61,845 nt of DNA, from contig JAMPEF010000008.1 of the NCBI GenBank assembly GCA_023665275.1, positions 1 through 61,845 on the forward strand. The letters run 5' to 3'. Source of the DNA: Alistipes senegalensis (GTDB taxonomy: Bacteria > Bacillota > Clostridia > Oscillospirales > Ruminococcaceae). The position numbers and the translations under genes are program-made. The stretch's first letter is position 1; every line of letters begins with the position of its first letter. Below, piece by piece: positions 43,875 to 52,325 of the stretch. The notes below the pieces were generated by a model that was not told the DNA's origin, ran no database searches, and worked only from the letters and a program-made list of their open reading frames with translations.

Positions 43875-44858
43875 TTACTTCCATGATTTCGGGATAAAAA
43901 TTTCTGAATAGAGTGAAGCTGCATATTTGTCAGTCATTCCGGCGATATAGTCGCATACAGCACGGTCAGCGCCGGAATTTTCCATAATACAGCGGTATTC
44001 TATGGGTAGCAAGTCGGTATTTTCCATAAAATATAAGTAAAGATTTTTAATCAGGTTTTCAGCTTTTTTGTTTTCATGTTTGGCGGAACTGTTTAAATAA
44101 ACTTTTTCAAACATAAAATCTTTTAACCGGTCATGTGCCTTTCTGATTTCCAGCTGAAAGTCAATAACATCATAGCCGTTTTCAATAACTGACCTGACAA
44201 GAGTCGTTATTCGTTCAGATTTGCTGTGTCCTAAAATATCCGTACATTCAGAGGGAAGGTCACTTTCATTAAGAAGTCCTGCACGTACGGCATCTTCAAT
44301 ATCGTGGTTGATGTATGCGATAGTATCGGCAAGGCGGACAATATTGCCCTCCGGAGTATCTGCCGTGCGGTTCGTATGACATTCTATACCATTTCTGACG
44401 GCATACGTCAGATTAAGCCCCTCTATGACTTCAGCCGTCCGGACGCTGTGCAGATAGTGTTTAAATCCGTGCGGACATATTTCATTCAACACCGCCTCAC
44501 CACAATGTCCGAATGGTGAGTGTCCTAAATCGTGACCAAGGGCGACAGCTTCCGCCAAATCTTCATTAAGACGCATACAACGTGCAATAGTTCGGGCAAT
44601 CTGTGAGACCTCCAGCGTATGTGTAAGGCGTGTGCGGTAGTGGTCGCCCTCCGGAGAAAGAAAAACCTGTGTTTTATGCTTTAAGCGTCGGAAAGCCTTG
44701 CTGTGAAGAATCCTGTCACGGTCACGCTGAAATTCAGTCCGCAAAGAACATTTTTCCTCCGGTGCTGTGCGTCGGATAAATTCAGGGTCAGTGCTGGAAG
44801 TACCGGCGGTGCAGAGGAAATTTTTTTCAGAAAGTTCATACTGTTCACGCATTGTCAC
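43875..44858 (-). CDS. dgt: Deoxyguanosinetriphosphate triphosphohydrolase
   Basis: A 327-residue HD-domain enzyme that converts dGTP to deoxyguanosine and triphosphate. The landmarks are RTEFQRDRDRILHSKAFRRL, HKTQVFLSPEGDHYRTRLTH with the first His, ALGHDLGHSPFGH with the HD pair, and NIVRLADTIAYINHDIEDA with the last Asp. The start is GTG 44858, nine bases after GGAGG, overlapping the yigZ end by 14 bases; an ATG six bases later is possible. It is shorter than E. coli Dgt and typical of Firmicutes. Confidence 0.93.
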   Translation of the reverse strand: MTMREQYELSEKNFLCTAGTSSTDPEFIRRTAPEEKCSLRTEFQRDRDRILHSKAFRRLKHKTQVFLSPEGDHYRTRLTHTLEVSQIARTIARCMRLNEDLAEAVALGHDLGHSPFGHCGEAVLNEICPHGFKHYLHSVRTAEVIEGLNLTYAVRNGIECHTNRTADTPEGNIVRLADTIAYINHDIEDAVRAGLLNESDLPSECTDILGHSKSERITTLVRSVIENGYDVIDFQLEIRKAHDRLKDFMFEKVYLNSSAKHENKKAENLIKNLYLYFMENTDLLPIEYRCIMENSGADRAVCDYIAGMTDKYAASLYSEIFIPKSWK

Positions 44859-45501
44859 AGGGTGTTCCCTCCTTTTTTACTGACGAGAAGTCATGGAAAA
44901 GCTCTCCGGAATCTTCAATCATAGCTGAACCGTTTGTTATTTCGGTAATCTTTTTAATTAACGGGCTGAAATTTTCATTGAGTACGAGAATTTCAATAAC
45001 AACATCACTTCCGAAATCCGAATTTATTATAATAGTATCGAAAGTCGGCAGAATGTATGAAATTTTCCCATACATATTGTAATCCGTAGTTATTTTAAGC
45101 CGGTGACACAGACACATATTCATGATTTCCGCCGAATCACAGGCAATTGAGACCGCATGAGAATAAGCACGCACGAGACCACCACCGCCGAGAAGTATTC
45201 CGCCGAAATAACGGGTAACAACTGCACATACATCTGTGAGATTTCGTTTCCGGAGAACGTCAAGTACTGGTACACCGGCAGTGCCTTGTGGTTCGCCATC
45301 GTCGGAATATCGGGAAATATTGTCATTCCGGAGGATATAGGCATAGACATTATGTTTAGCTTTTCGGTGGTCAGCCCGAACAGAATTTATAAAATCAACA
45401 GCTTCTTCGCTGGTTTTTACGGGAGCAATCCGGCAGATAAATTCGGAACGTTTTTCAACAAAAGACGTCTCTGCCGTCTGAGAAATTGTAAAATAATTCA
45501 T
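44845..45501 (-). CDS. yigZ: YigZ/IMPACT family protein
   Basis: A 218-residue protein of the widespread YigZ family, with an N-terminal ribosomal-S5-like domain and a C-terminal DUF1949 ferredoxin-like domain. The landmarks are EKRSEFICRIAPVKTSEEA, AKHNVYAYILRN, SDDGEPQGTAGVPVLDVL and VVTRYFGGILLGGGGLVRAY. The bacterial function is unsettled; eukaryotic IMPACT acts in translation control. AAGGAC precedes the start. It is the first gene of the dgt-dnaG-rpoD string. Confidence 0.92.
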   Translation of the reverse strand: MNYFTISQTAETSFVEKRSEFICRIAPVKTSEEAVDFINSVRADHRKAKHNVYAYILRNDNISRYSDDGEPQGTAGVPVLDVLRKRNLTDVCAVVTRYFGGILLGGGGLVRAYSHAVSIACDSAEIMNMCLCHRLKITTDYNMYGKISYILPTFDTIIINSDFGSDVVIEILVLNENFSPLIKKITEITNGSAMIEDSGELFHDFSSVKKEGTPCDNA

Positions 45502-45526
45502 AGAGATTGTCCTTTTTTATACGCAA

Positions 45527-45549
45527 AATGCCGGTCAGGAGAGACCGGC
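45527..45549 (-). terminator. Terminator downstream of rpmE
   Basis: GCCGGTC / GACCGGC hairpin (45530-45549), with a modest T-rich tail on the minus strand. Confidence 0.6.
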
Positions 45550-45595
45550 TGTATAAAATACTTTGTCCATATTGATTTAACGTCAAAAAAGCTGA

Positions 45596-45799
45596 TTACT
45601 TAGCCATATTGAAACGCTTCTTGAATCTGTCAACACGTCCGCCTGTATCAACGAGCTTCTGCTTGCCGGTATAGAACGGGTGGCACTTTGAACAGATTTC
45701 AACCTTGATATTTTCCTTTGTGGACATAGTTTCGATTACATTACCACAATGGCAGGTAATAGTAGTCTTAACAAAATTAGGGTGGATTCCTTCTTTCAC
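45596..45799 (-). CDS. rpmE: Ribosomal protein bL31
   Basis: A 67-residue 50S protein of the zinc-containing type: [20 protein letters not shown] carries the first Cys pair and [20 protein letters not shown] the second. The four cysteines allow zinc binding and zinc storage. It has its own promoter and a terminator. Confidence 0.97.
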   Translation of the reverse strand: MKEGIHPNFVKTTITCHCGNVIETMSTKENIKVEICSKCHPFYTGKQKLVDTGGRVDRFKKRFNMAK

Positions 45800-45879
45800 T
45801 TCAAGTCACCTCTTTCATATAATCTAAAACCGACAGCCCATCATTTTACATATAACAGTAGTGTCGCATTACTGAATTA

Positions 45880-45908
45880 ATTATATCACTACTTTTTGAA
45901 TTTGTCAA
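45880..45908 (-). promoter_or_regulatory. Promoter of rpmE
   Basis: Minus strand TTGACA (45903-45908) and TATAAT (45880-45885), 17-base spacer. Confidence 0.88.
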
Positions 45909-45939
45909 GAGATTTGAATATATTTTTTTATTTTAACTA

Positions 45940-46131
45940 TTAGTCTTCGTCAGAATTTTCTTCAATGTCAATATTATCAATACAGCGTCGTCCGGTTTTT
46001 CTGAAAAAATCTTTTTCGTCTTCAATTATTTTACGGCGAATATCTTCCGGAGTATCGTTTTTCATTAAGCGGTTGCCTGTGTTAAAGTCAATTTCAGTCC
46101 ATTCCCATAAGTAATCAGGGATTTCACGCAT
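45940..46131 (-). CDS. Small acidic protein of unknown function
   Basis: A 63-residue frame starting MREIPDYLWEWTEIDFNTG and ending in an acidic stretch (EENSDED). AAGGTGA lies at good distance before ATG 46131, and the codon usage resembles the neighbours. It lies between the terminator of the phosphoglucomutase gene and the rpmE promoter. I do not recognise a family; the Trp-rich start suggests a binding peptide, but this is a guess. Confidence 0.55.
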   Translation of the reverse strand: MREIPDYLWEWTEIDFNTGNRLMKNDTPEDIRRKIIEDEKDFFRKTGRRCIDNIDIEENSDED

Positions 46132-46154
46132 AAATTATCACCTTGTTTTTTTAA

Positions 46155-46180
46155 TAAAGGCGGAGACATGCTCCGCCCTT
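46155..46180 (-). terminator. Terminator of pgcA
   Basis: GGCGGAG / CTCCGCC hairpin (46159-46177), then a T/A-rich tail on the minus strand. Confidence 0.8.
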
Positions 46181-46187
46181 TGAATTT

Positions 46188-47903
46188 TCATTCAAAAATC
46201 TTTGTAAAGTTTCCGGCGAGTTCAGCTTCAAGTTTTTCTGCTTCTTCGTGAGTAGGCATTTTTGATGTAAAATAGGTCTTTATTTTAGGTTCAGTGCCTG
46301 ACGGACGCACGATAACTTTAGAACCACCCTCAAGGAAAAATGCAAGTACATTTGATTTAGGGAGGGTTATTTCAGTTTCCGCACCGGTGAGGTTATCTCT
46401 TGAAATGCTTGTTTTATAGTCGTCGAATTTTACGACTTTAAGACCTGCAATTTCGGCGGGTGGATTATTACGCAAGGTATTCATGATTTCATTCATTTTA
46501 TTCATACCGCTTTCACCCTCGAAAGTAAAGCTATGAAGCGTCTGATAGAATACCCCGTATTTTTTGTACATATTCTCACGTGCCTGAAGAAGAGTAATTC
46601 CCTGAGTACGATAATAAGCCGCCATTTCGCATATAAGCATAGATGCATTTACGGCGTCTTTATCACGGACATAAGTTCCGGAAAGATAGCCATAACTTTC
46701 TTCAAAGCCGAAAATATAGCGGTTTTCTTCGCCTTTGTCTTCAAGTATTTTAATCTGTTCGCCAATAAACTTGAAACCGGTGAGGACGTCAATAACCTCA
46801 ACACCGTACTCCGCACCTATAAGATTTATAATGTCTGTTGTAACAATAGTCTTTATAGTGACGGGTTTTTCTGGCATAGTACCGTTTTTAATTCTCTGCT
46901 GACATATGTACTCCAGAAGCATAGCGCCGACTTCATTTCCGGAAAACAACGCATAACCACCTTTTCCATCGGGAACGGCAATACCCACACGGTCGCAATC
47001 GGGGTCAGTGGCAAGAAGTAAATCCGGCTGGACTTCATTGCAGTAGCGGAGACCCACTTCAAGAGCTTCACGGATTTCAGGGTTAGGATAAGGACAGGTC
47101 GGGAAATTTCCGTCAGGTTTTTCCTGTTCTTTTACAACAGTCACATTTGAAATGCCAATTCTCTTCAGAATTTCACGGACGGGTTTATTTCCTGTACCAT
47201 TCAGGGGGGTGTAAACAACTTTCAGACCGCTTGTCGCACAAAGTTCCGTATTTATGCCCTCAGCAAGAACTTTTTTATAGAAATCCTCAATAACTTCCTG
47301 ACCGATAAAACATATATTGCCCTTTTTCACTTCTTCATCGAAAGAGGAGCTTTTAACATCGTTGAATATATCAAGGGAATTGATTTTGTCAAGAATAATT
47401 TCCGCACCTCTTAGAGTAATTTGACAGCCATCATCGCCATAGACTTTATAGCCGTTGTATTTTGCGGGGTTGTGACTGGCAGTAACCATAATACCGCCCT
47501 GACAGTTCAGCGCACGGACAGCGAAAGAAAGGCATGGGGTCGGCATAAGCTCCTTGTATATATGAACTTTTATGCCGTTTGCGGCGAGAACTTCGGCAGC
47601 GGCTTTTGAAAATACGTCTGATTTTATTCTGCTGTCAAAGGAAACAGCAACACTTGGGTTAGTGTATTCCTGATTAAGATAATCGGCAAAACCTTGTGTA
47701 GCACGCTTGACTGTATAAATATTCATACGGTTCGTGCCAGCTCCTATAACGCCACGGAGACCACCCGTTCCGAATTCAAGTTCACGGTAGAACCTGTCAC
47801 GTATAGCGTCGTCGTCGCCTGCAATAACTGTAAGTTCAGCCTGTAAATCAGGGTCATTTGTGGCATTTTTCAGCCAGAGGTTGTAGAGTTCCATTTCTGA
47901 CAT
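46188..47903 (-). CDS. pgcA: Phosphoglucomutase/phosphomannomutase
   Basis: A 571-residue alpha-phosphohexomutase interconverting glucose 1- and 6-phosphate, feeding wall and storage polymers. ATG 47903 is chosen after GGAGG; the frame extends upstream without a site. The motifs in order are FGTGGLRGVIGAGTNRMN, the active-site serine loop TASHNPAKYNGYKVY, the metal loop DPDCDRVG, the sugar-binding GFEESYGYLSG and the phosphate-binding RPSGTEPKIKTYF. The usual length is kept. It has its own promoter. Confidence 0.95.
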   Translation of the reverse strand: MSEMELYNLWLKNATNDPDLQAELTVIAGDDDAIRDRFYRELEFGTGGLRGVIGAGTNRMNIYTVKRATQGFADYLNQEYTNPSVAVSFDSRIKSDVFSKAAAEVLAANGIKVHIYKELMPTPCLSFAVRALNCQGGIMVTASHNPAKYNGYKVYGDDGCQITLRGAEIILDKINSLDIFNDVKSSSFDEEVKKGNICFIGQEVIEDFYKKVLAEGINTELCATSGLKVVYTPLNGTGNKPVREILKRIGISNVTVVKEQEKPDGNFPTCPYPNPEIREALEVGLRYCNEVQPDLLLATDPDCDRVGIAVPDGKGGYALFSGNEVGAMLLEYICQQRIKNGTMPEKPVTIKTIVTTDIINLIGAEYGVEVIDVLTGFKFIGEQIKILEDKGEENRYIFGFEESYGYLSGTYVRDKDAVNASMLICEMAAYYRTQGITLLQARENMYKKYGVFYQTLHSFTFEGESGMNKMNEIMNTLRNNPPAEIAGLKVVKFDDYKTSISRDNLTGAETEITLPKSNVLAFFLEGGSKVIVRPSGTEPKIKTYFTSKMPTHEEAEKLEAELAGNFTKIFE

Positions 47904-47931
47904 AATTATACCTCCTAAATAAATATAAGAT

Positions 47932-47960
47932 ATTATACCACATATTGCGTCATTTGAAAA
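47932..47960 (-). promoter_or_regulatory. Promoter of pgcA
   Basis: Minus strand TTTTCA (47955-47960), 17-base spacer, and the extended -10 TGGTATAAT ending at 47932. Confidence 0.7.
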
Positions 47961-47993
47961 GTATTTTTTTATCAAAAAAATATTTTTTCATAT

Positions 47994-48017
47994 TTTTAAC
48001 AGATATATCAGTTAAAA
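47994..48017. repeat. 24-bp near-perfect palindrome upstream of pgcA
   Basis: TTTTAAC-A-GATATATC-A-GTTAAAA, symmetric except for two A-A positions. It lies about 34 bases upstream of the -35 box of pgcA, so it could be a regulator site. Confidence 0.5.
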
Positions 48018-48047
48018 GTTATATATATTGTTAAAAACTTCTAAATA

Positions 48048-48080
48048 AAAAATAAATGCTATCGTCAAGGACAGCATTTA
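48048..48080 (-). terminator. Terminator of pfkA
   Basis: AAATGCT / AGCATTT outer stem with inner GTC/GAC pairs (48054-48079), followed on the minus strand by a T-rich tail. Confidence 0.8.
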
Positions 48081-48093
48081 TATAATTTTATAA

Positions 48094-49176
48094 TCAGTCT
48101 CCGAAAGATACTCCGATATCACGGGCGGCAATGACAAGGTGGTTTTCAGTGTCGACAAATTTAGTTTTTCCTGCAATGTCGGCGAGCTTATTTGAAGTAA
48201 TCTTGTTGCCGATTTTTGCAACTGTACGACCATATTTTTCCTGTGCTATAAGATATGCGGCGTGTACTCCGAACTGTGTTGAAAGTACACGGTCATAGGC
48301 GCTTGGCGCACCACCACGGAGCATATGACCCGGAACGCATACACGGGATTCAAGCCCCGTATTTGCCTGAATCTGTGCGGCTATACGGGAAGTAGCGGTA
48401 GTTATTCCTGCCTCCGCACGTTTCTTGGCACGTTCTTTTTTCTTCATTTTCGCTTCATTTACATCAAATGCACCCTCAGCTACGGCAAGTATAGAGAAGT
48501 TCTTTCCGGACGCACTTCTTGACATTACGGAATCACAGATTTTATCTATATCATAGGGAATTTCCGGAATTATAATCACGTCCGCACCACCGGCGATACC
48601 TGCATTGAGTGTGAGCCAGCCTGCTTTATTTCCCATAATTTCACATAGTAAAATTCTTGAATGGCTTGCGGCTGTCGTGTGGAGACGGTCTATAGCATCG
48701 GTGGCAATGTCAACGGCGGTATGGAAACCAAAAGTAACATCTGTACCGTAAATATCATTGTCAATAGTTTTCGGAAGTCCGATTACATTAAGCCCCTCGT
48801 CTGAAAGCAGTTTTGATGTCTTATGTGTACCATTTCCGCCGAGAGTAAGCAGACAATCCAGCTTTTGCTTTTTGTAGGTTTCTTTCATGTTCTTGACCTT
48901 ATCAACGTTATCTTCACCGATAACTGTCATCATCTTGAACGGCTGACGTTTTGTACCGAAAATAGTTCCGCCCTGTGTGAGAATACCGGAAAATGATGAT
49001 GGTGTCATATCCTTGCATAGATTGTTGATAAGACCGTAATAACCGTTTGAAATGCCGACGATTTCAACGTTATCTTCGCCGAATCTTTCATAGCAAGCCT
49101 TGGCAACGCCTCTTATGGTAGCGTTGAGACCGGGGCAATCGCCACCGCTGGTGAGAATACCTATTCTTCTTTTCAT
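48094..49176 (-). CDS. pfkA: 6-phosphofructokinase (K124 type)
   Basis: A 360-residue PFK phosphorylating fructose 6-phosphate in glycolysis. The landmarks are GILTSGGDCPGLNATIRG, LTQGGTIFGTKRQPF, LTLGGNGTHKTSKLL, GLPKTIDNDIYGTDVTFG and EIMGNKAGWLTLNAG. The Lys in PKTIDND is typical of pyrophosphate-type or group III enzymes. The GGNGT motif has Gly where ATP enzymes have it, but Asn where Asp usually binds magnesium. The phosphoryl donor therefore cannot be read from sequence. It follows the EAL gene by 23 bases, so it can be read from that promoter. GGAGG precedes the start. Confidence 0.92.
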   Translation of the reverse strand: MKRRIGILTSGGDCPGLNATIRGVAKACYERFGEDNVEIVGISNGYYGLINNLCKDMTPSSFSGILTQGGTIFGTKRQPFKMMTVIGEDNVDKVKNMKETYKKQKLDCLLTLGGNGTHKTSKLLSDEGLNVIGLPKTIDNDIYGTDVTFGFHTAVDIATDAIDRLHTTAASHSRILLCEIMGNKAGWLTLNAGIAGGADVIIIPEIPYDIDKICDSVMSRSASGKNFSILAVAEGAFDVNEAKMKKKERAKKRAEAGITTATSRIAAQIQANTGLESRVCVPGHMLRGGAPSAYDRVLSTQFGVHAAYLIAQEKYGRTVAKIGNKITSNKLADIAGKTKFVDTENHLVIAARDIGVSFGD

Positions 49177-49199
49177 TGTTAAAAACCTCCGTTAAAAAA

Positions 49200-51425
49200 T
49201 TATTTTATTTTCTGCATATTCTCCTCAAAAAATTCCTGTAATTTTTCCGCTGGCATGGGCTTACCGTAATAATAACCCTGTCCGAAATCACAACCGGCTT
49301 TCCGGAGAATATCTTCCTGATTTGGATTTTCAATGCCTTCTGCAATAGTTTCAATTTTCTTTGATTTTGCAATTCGTATCACGGAAGAAACTATTTCATA
49401 GGCTATATTATCGTGTTCAATATCGATAATGAAAGAGCGGTCTAATTTCAGAAGAGTTATCGGGAGTATCTGTAAATAGCTTAGTGATGAATAGCCTGTC
49501 CCGAAATCGTCCATAGCGAGTTTTACACCGAGTTCACGTAACTTGTTCATTTGTGAAACGGCATAATCAATATCACTTAAAGCGAGTGTTTCAGTAAGTT
49601 CTACTTCAAGAAATTTAGCGTCAAGACCGGTTTTTACAAGAGCTTCAAATACTTTGTCTTTCAAATCTTTCTGATAGAAATCAGTGGATGTGAAATTTAT
49701 TGACATGACTATTTCCGGATAACCCATTTTCTGCCATAGTTTATTCTGCCGACATCCTTCATTTAGTACAAATTCACTTATGCGTCCGATAAGGTGGGAA
49801 CTTTCCGCAACAGGTACGAATGCATCAGGACGGACAATAGTTCCGTCGGGTTTAATCCAGCGGATAAGTGCTTCAACGCCCATGATTTTACCGGTTGATA
49901 GGTCAATTTTAGGTTGATAGAATAACTGGAGTTCGTTATTGTCAATTGCTAAAGCCAGCTCCCTTTCAAGTGCGTTTCTGCCTATGATTGAATCATGCAT
50001 ACTTGCTTCATAACCGCATATGGTATTATTTTCCGTACCACCGGATTTAAGGGCAAATTCAGCGTGTTCAAAAACGTTAAGAAAGGAATCCCCATCTTTT
50101 GGCATTTTTGAGTAACCTGCTGAACAGCTTAAATTTATAGAGGCGGAATTTACGGCGGCAGACTTCGCAAGTTCTTCCTGAATAGCCTTGACAGTCCGGA
50201 GCGGTAAATCATCATCGCCGTAATCCCTCAGAATCAGTGCGAAATTATCACCGCTTATTCTTGCGGCAAGTCCGCCAGGGGTGACGAATTTATAAATAAT
50301 ATTGGCAAAATTCTTTAAAATATAATTTCCGTTCTGATAGCCGGAACTGTCATTCACAATATGGAATCTGTCAATATCAAGGACGATAACCCAGTATGAA
50401 CATTCAAGTAACTGACACTGTTCATACGTTTCCTGACCCACGTCCATAAGTTTATTACGGTTAGCTATTTCGGTTACTTCGTCTATGTAGGCAAGACGTT
50501 CAATAATTAAATCCTTTTCGTGTTCCTGTGAGCTGTCAATAAGCGCACCGCTGAAAATCGGTAGTGAATCAGAACGGTTCATATCCTTGTATCTGAAAGT
50601 ATACCAGTGATAGAAACCATCGGCAGAACTGATGCGTATTTCAATGCTTTTAACGTCGTTTGTATTATCAAAGCCGGTGGATTTCACAGCGCTGTCGAAA
50701 ACAAGGCGGTCATTTGGATGAACTAAAGAACGTAAAGTCTTAAGTGAGAGGGTATTATTTTTCAGGTCAAGCATACGGACAGTTTCCGGAGAAGCTATAA
50801 AATTCTGCATATCATTTGACATGATAAGACCTATTTCAGCAAGACCCATTGAATAATTAAATAAATCATTTGTGCTTGCAAGTTCAAAACGTGCCTTTTT
50901 AAGTTCGGTGATATTAAGCCCTGTACTGAAAAAAAGAGTATTTTTCCGTGTTTTCTTCATTATTGAAGTCCCCCACATAATAGTGATGGGTTCTTCATCT
51001 GCACCTGTAAAGTGTGCTTCATGTGAGCTGCTGTTGATAATTTCCAGGATAGTTGCGGGGCTGGCGTTATCAATGCCGAAAGCCCGCATTATTTCTGCCT
51101 GCTGGTCGAAATTTCTTCCTTGTATGCCAAGCAGTTCACGTATATGACGGTTCATGTATACGGCGGAAAAGTCCTCAGTCCACATAATCATTTCAACATC
51201 AAGATTTTCTATTATTTCAGCCATTTCACCAGCATCAATTGAAGATTTATGCTTGCGGTAAAGCCATGCAGATATAGCAAGAATAATTGAAAGAAAAATC
51301 ATTGTTGAAATATATGTGATTATGACTGTCCATGCCATATCCGGAAAAAGCTGCGCATAAGCAATCACAAGAGCGGTAGCCGCAATCATGACTATTGCCG
51401 CCGCAAGAGGACTGTTCAGGTTCAT
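49200..51425 (-). CDS. Membrane PAS-GGDEF-EAL protein (c-di-GMP phosphodiesterase)
   Basis: A 741-residue protein. Two N-terminal membrane segments lie at about 5-25 and 32-54, followed by two PAS-like regions (about 65-175 and 190-310). The GGDEF domain at 315-480 has signature SGDNF in place of SGDEF, so cyclase activity is doubtful. The EAL domain at 490-735 has all expected motifs: GVEALIRW, SINFTSTDF, LEVELTETLAL, MDDFGTGYSSLSYL, LKLDRSFI, TIAEGIEN and GQGYYYGKP. It probably degrades c-di-GMP in response to a PAS signal. It has its own promoter. The pfkA gene follows closely. Confidence 0.92.
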   Translation of the reverse strand: MNLNSPLAAAIVMIAATALVIAYAQLFPDMAWTVIITYISTMIFLSIILAISAWLYRKHKSSIDAGEMAEIIENLDVEMIMWTEDFSAVYMNRHIRELLGIQGRNFDQQAEIMRAFGIDNASPATILEIINSSSHEAHFTGADEEPITIMWGTSIMKKTRKNTLFFSTGLNITELKKARFELASTNDLFNYSMGLAEIGLIMSNDMQNFIASPETVRMLDLKNNTLSLKTLRSLVHPNDRLVFDSAVKSTGFDNTNDVKSIEIRISSADGFYHWYTFRYKDMNRSDSLPIFSGALIDSSQEHEKDLIIERLAYIDEVTEIANRNKLMDVGQETYEQCQLLECSYWVIVLDIDRFHIVNDSSGYQNGNYILKNFANIIYKFVTPGGLAARISGDNFALILRDYGDDDLPLRTVKAIQEELAKSAAVNSASINLSCSAGYSKMPKDGDSFLNVFEHAEFALKSGGTENNTICGYEASMHDSIIGRNALERELALAIDNNELQLFYQPKIDLSTGKIMGVEALIRWIKPDGTIVRPDAFVPVAESSHLIGRISEFVLNEGCRQNKLWQKMGYPEIVMSINFTSTDFYQKDLKDKVFEALVKTGLDAKFLEVELTETLALSDIDYAVSQMNKLRELGVKLAMDDFGTGYSSLSYLQILPITLLKLDRSFIIDIEHDNIAYEIVSSVIRIAKSKKIETIAEGIENPNQEDILRKAGCDFGQGYYYGKPMPAEKLQEFFEENMQKIK

Positions 51426-51465
51426 ATATTATCGCCTCCGTTTAATGAAAAATTGAACCAAATTA

Positions 51466-51494
51466 ATTATAGCAAATTTTACTGAAAATGTCAA
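51466..51494 (-). promoter_or_regulatory. Promoter of the PAS-GGDEF-EAL gene
   Basis: Minus strand TTGACA (51489-51494) and TATAAT (51466-51471), 17-base spacer. Confidence 0.88.
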
Positions 51495-51528
51495 CAATAA
51501 ATTTGAAATTAATAACAGAATAAATAAA

Positions 51529-51592
51529 TTTACTGTAAAATTACAGAAAATTATCACATGATGTACACTTTTGCGTGATATTATGGTATAAT
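51529..51592 (+). promoter_or_regulatory. OmpR/PhoB-type repeat promoter of the two-component genes
   Basis: Four direct repeats exactly 11 bases apart: TTTACT (51529), ATTACA (51540), TTATCA (51551) and TGTACA (51562). The last overlaps the -35 position of an extended -10 TGGTATAAT (-10 hexamer 51587-51592). This is the layout of promoters activated by OmpR-family regulators (Pho-box TTnACA), which suggests autoregulation by the gene behind it. Confidence 0.65.
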
Positions 51593-51598
51593 AAATCA

Positions 51599-51614
51599 GC
51601 CGGAATATTCCGGC
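51599..51614. repeat. 16-bp perfect palindrome in the leader
   Basis: GCCGGAATATTCCGGC lies right at the predicted transcript start of the response regulator gene. It may be a protein site or an RNA hairpin. Confidence 0.6.
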
Positions 51615-51644
51615 GGAAAATTTTAAAAAGAGGTGTTTTTATTT

Positions 51645-52325
51645 ATGGCACATATTTTAATTGTGGATGATGAAATTAATATCAGAAAAGTTGTCCGTGA
51701 ATATGCCGAGTTTGAGGGCTATGAAGTCACGGAGGCTGAAAACGGTATGGAGGCGGTCAGCCTCTGCCATGACAACGACTATGATTTAATTATTATGGAC
51801 GTCATGATGCCAAGGCTTGACGGCTATTCAGCATGCAAGGAAATTCATAAATCAAAGAAAATTCCGGTTATAATGCTTTCCGCCCGTGGTGAAGAGTATG
51901 ATAAACTTTTCGGTTTTGAAATCGGCGTTGATGATTACGTTGTAAAGCCCTTTTCGCCTAAGGAACTTATGGCAAGGGTTAAAGTTGTTCTGAAAAGGAA
52001 CGTCATGCCGGAGCAGGTGGCTGCACAGGACAAGTATGTATTTGAGGGAATGGAAGTTGATATTTCCGGACGTGAAGTTTACGTCAACGGCGTAAAGGCT
52101 TCAATGACACCGAAAGAATATGACCTTTTGTTTTTCCTTGTGAAAAATAAAAATATTGCACTTTCAAGGGACAGACTTCTTGAGGAAGTATGGGGTTATG
52201 ACTTTTTCGGTGACGACAGAACCGTTGATACACATATTAAAATGCTCCGGAACAGTTTAGGTGAATACCGTCGCTTTATAGTTACTTTAAGAGGGCTGGG
52301 ATATAAATTTGAATATCTTCAGTAA
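51645..52325 (+). CDS. OmpR/PhoB family response regulator
   Basis: A 226-residue regulator. The receiver domain has the acidic pair in LIVDDEINIRK, the phosphoacceptor Asp in LIIMDVMMPRLDGY, the Thr/Ser position VIMLSARGEE and the Lys in VVKPFSP. A winged-helix DNA-binding domain follows from about 125 (SMTPKEYDLLFFLVKN, then DRTVDTHIKMLRNSLG). ATG 51645 is preferred to GTG 51633, since AGAGGTG covers the latter. It overlaps the kinase gene by 17 bases. The repeats upstream fit its own binding family. Confidence 0.94.
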   Translation: MAHILIVDDEINIRKVVREYAEFEGYEVTEAENGMEAVSLCHDNDYDLIIMDVMMPRLDGYSACKEIHKSKKIPVIMLSARGEEYDKLFGFEIGVDDYVVKPFSPKELMARVKVVLKRNVMPEQVAAQDKYVFEGMEVDISGREVYVNGVKASMTPKEYDLLFFLVKNKNIALSRDRLLEEVWGYDFFGDDRTVDTHIKMLRNSLGEYRRFIVTLRGLGYKFEYLQ

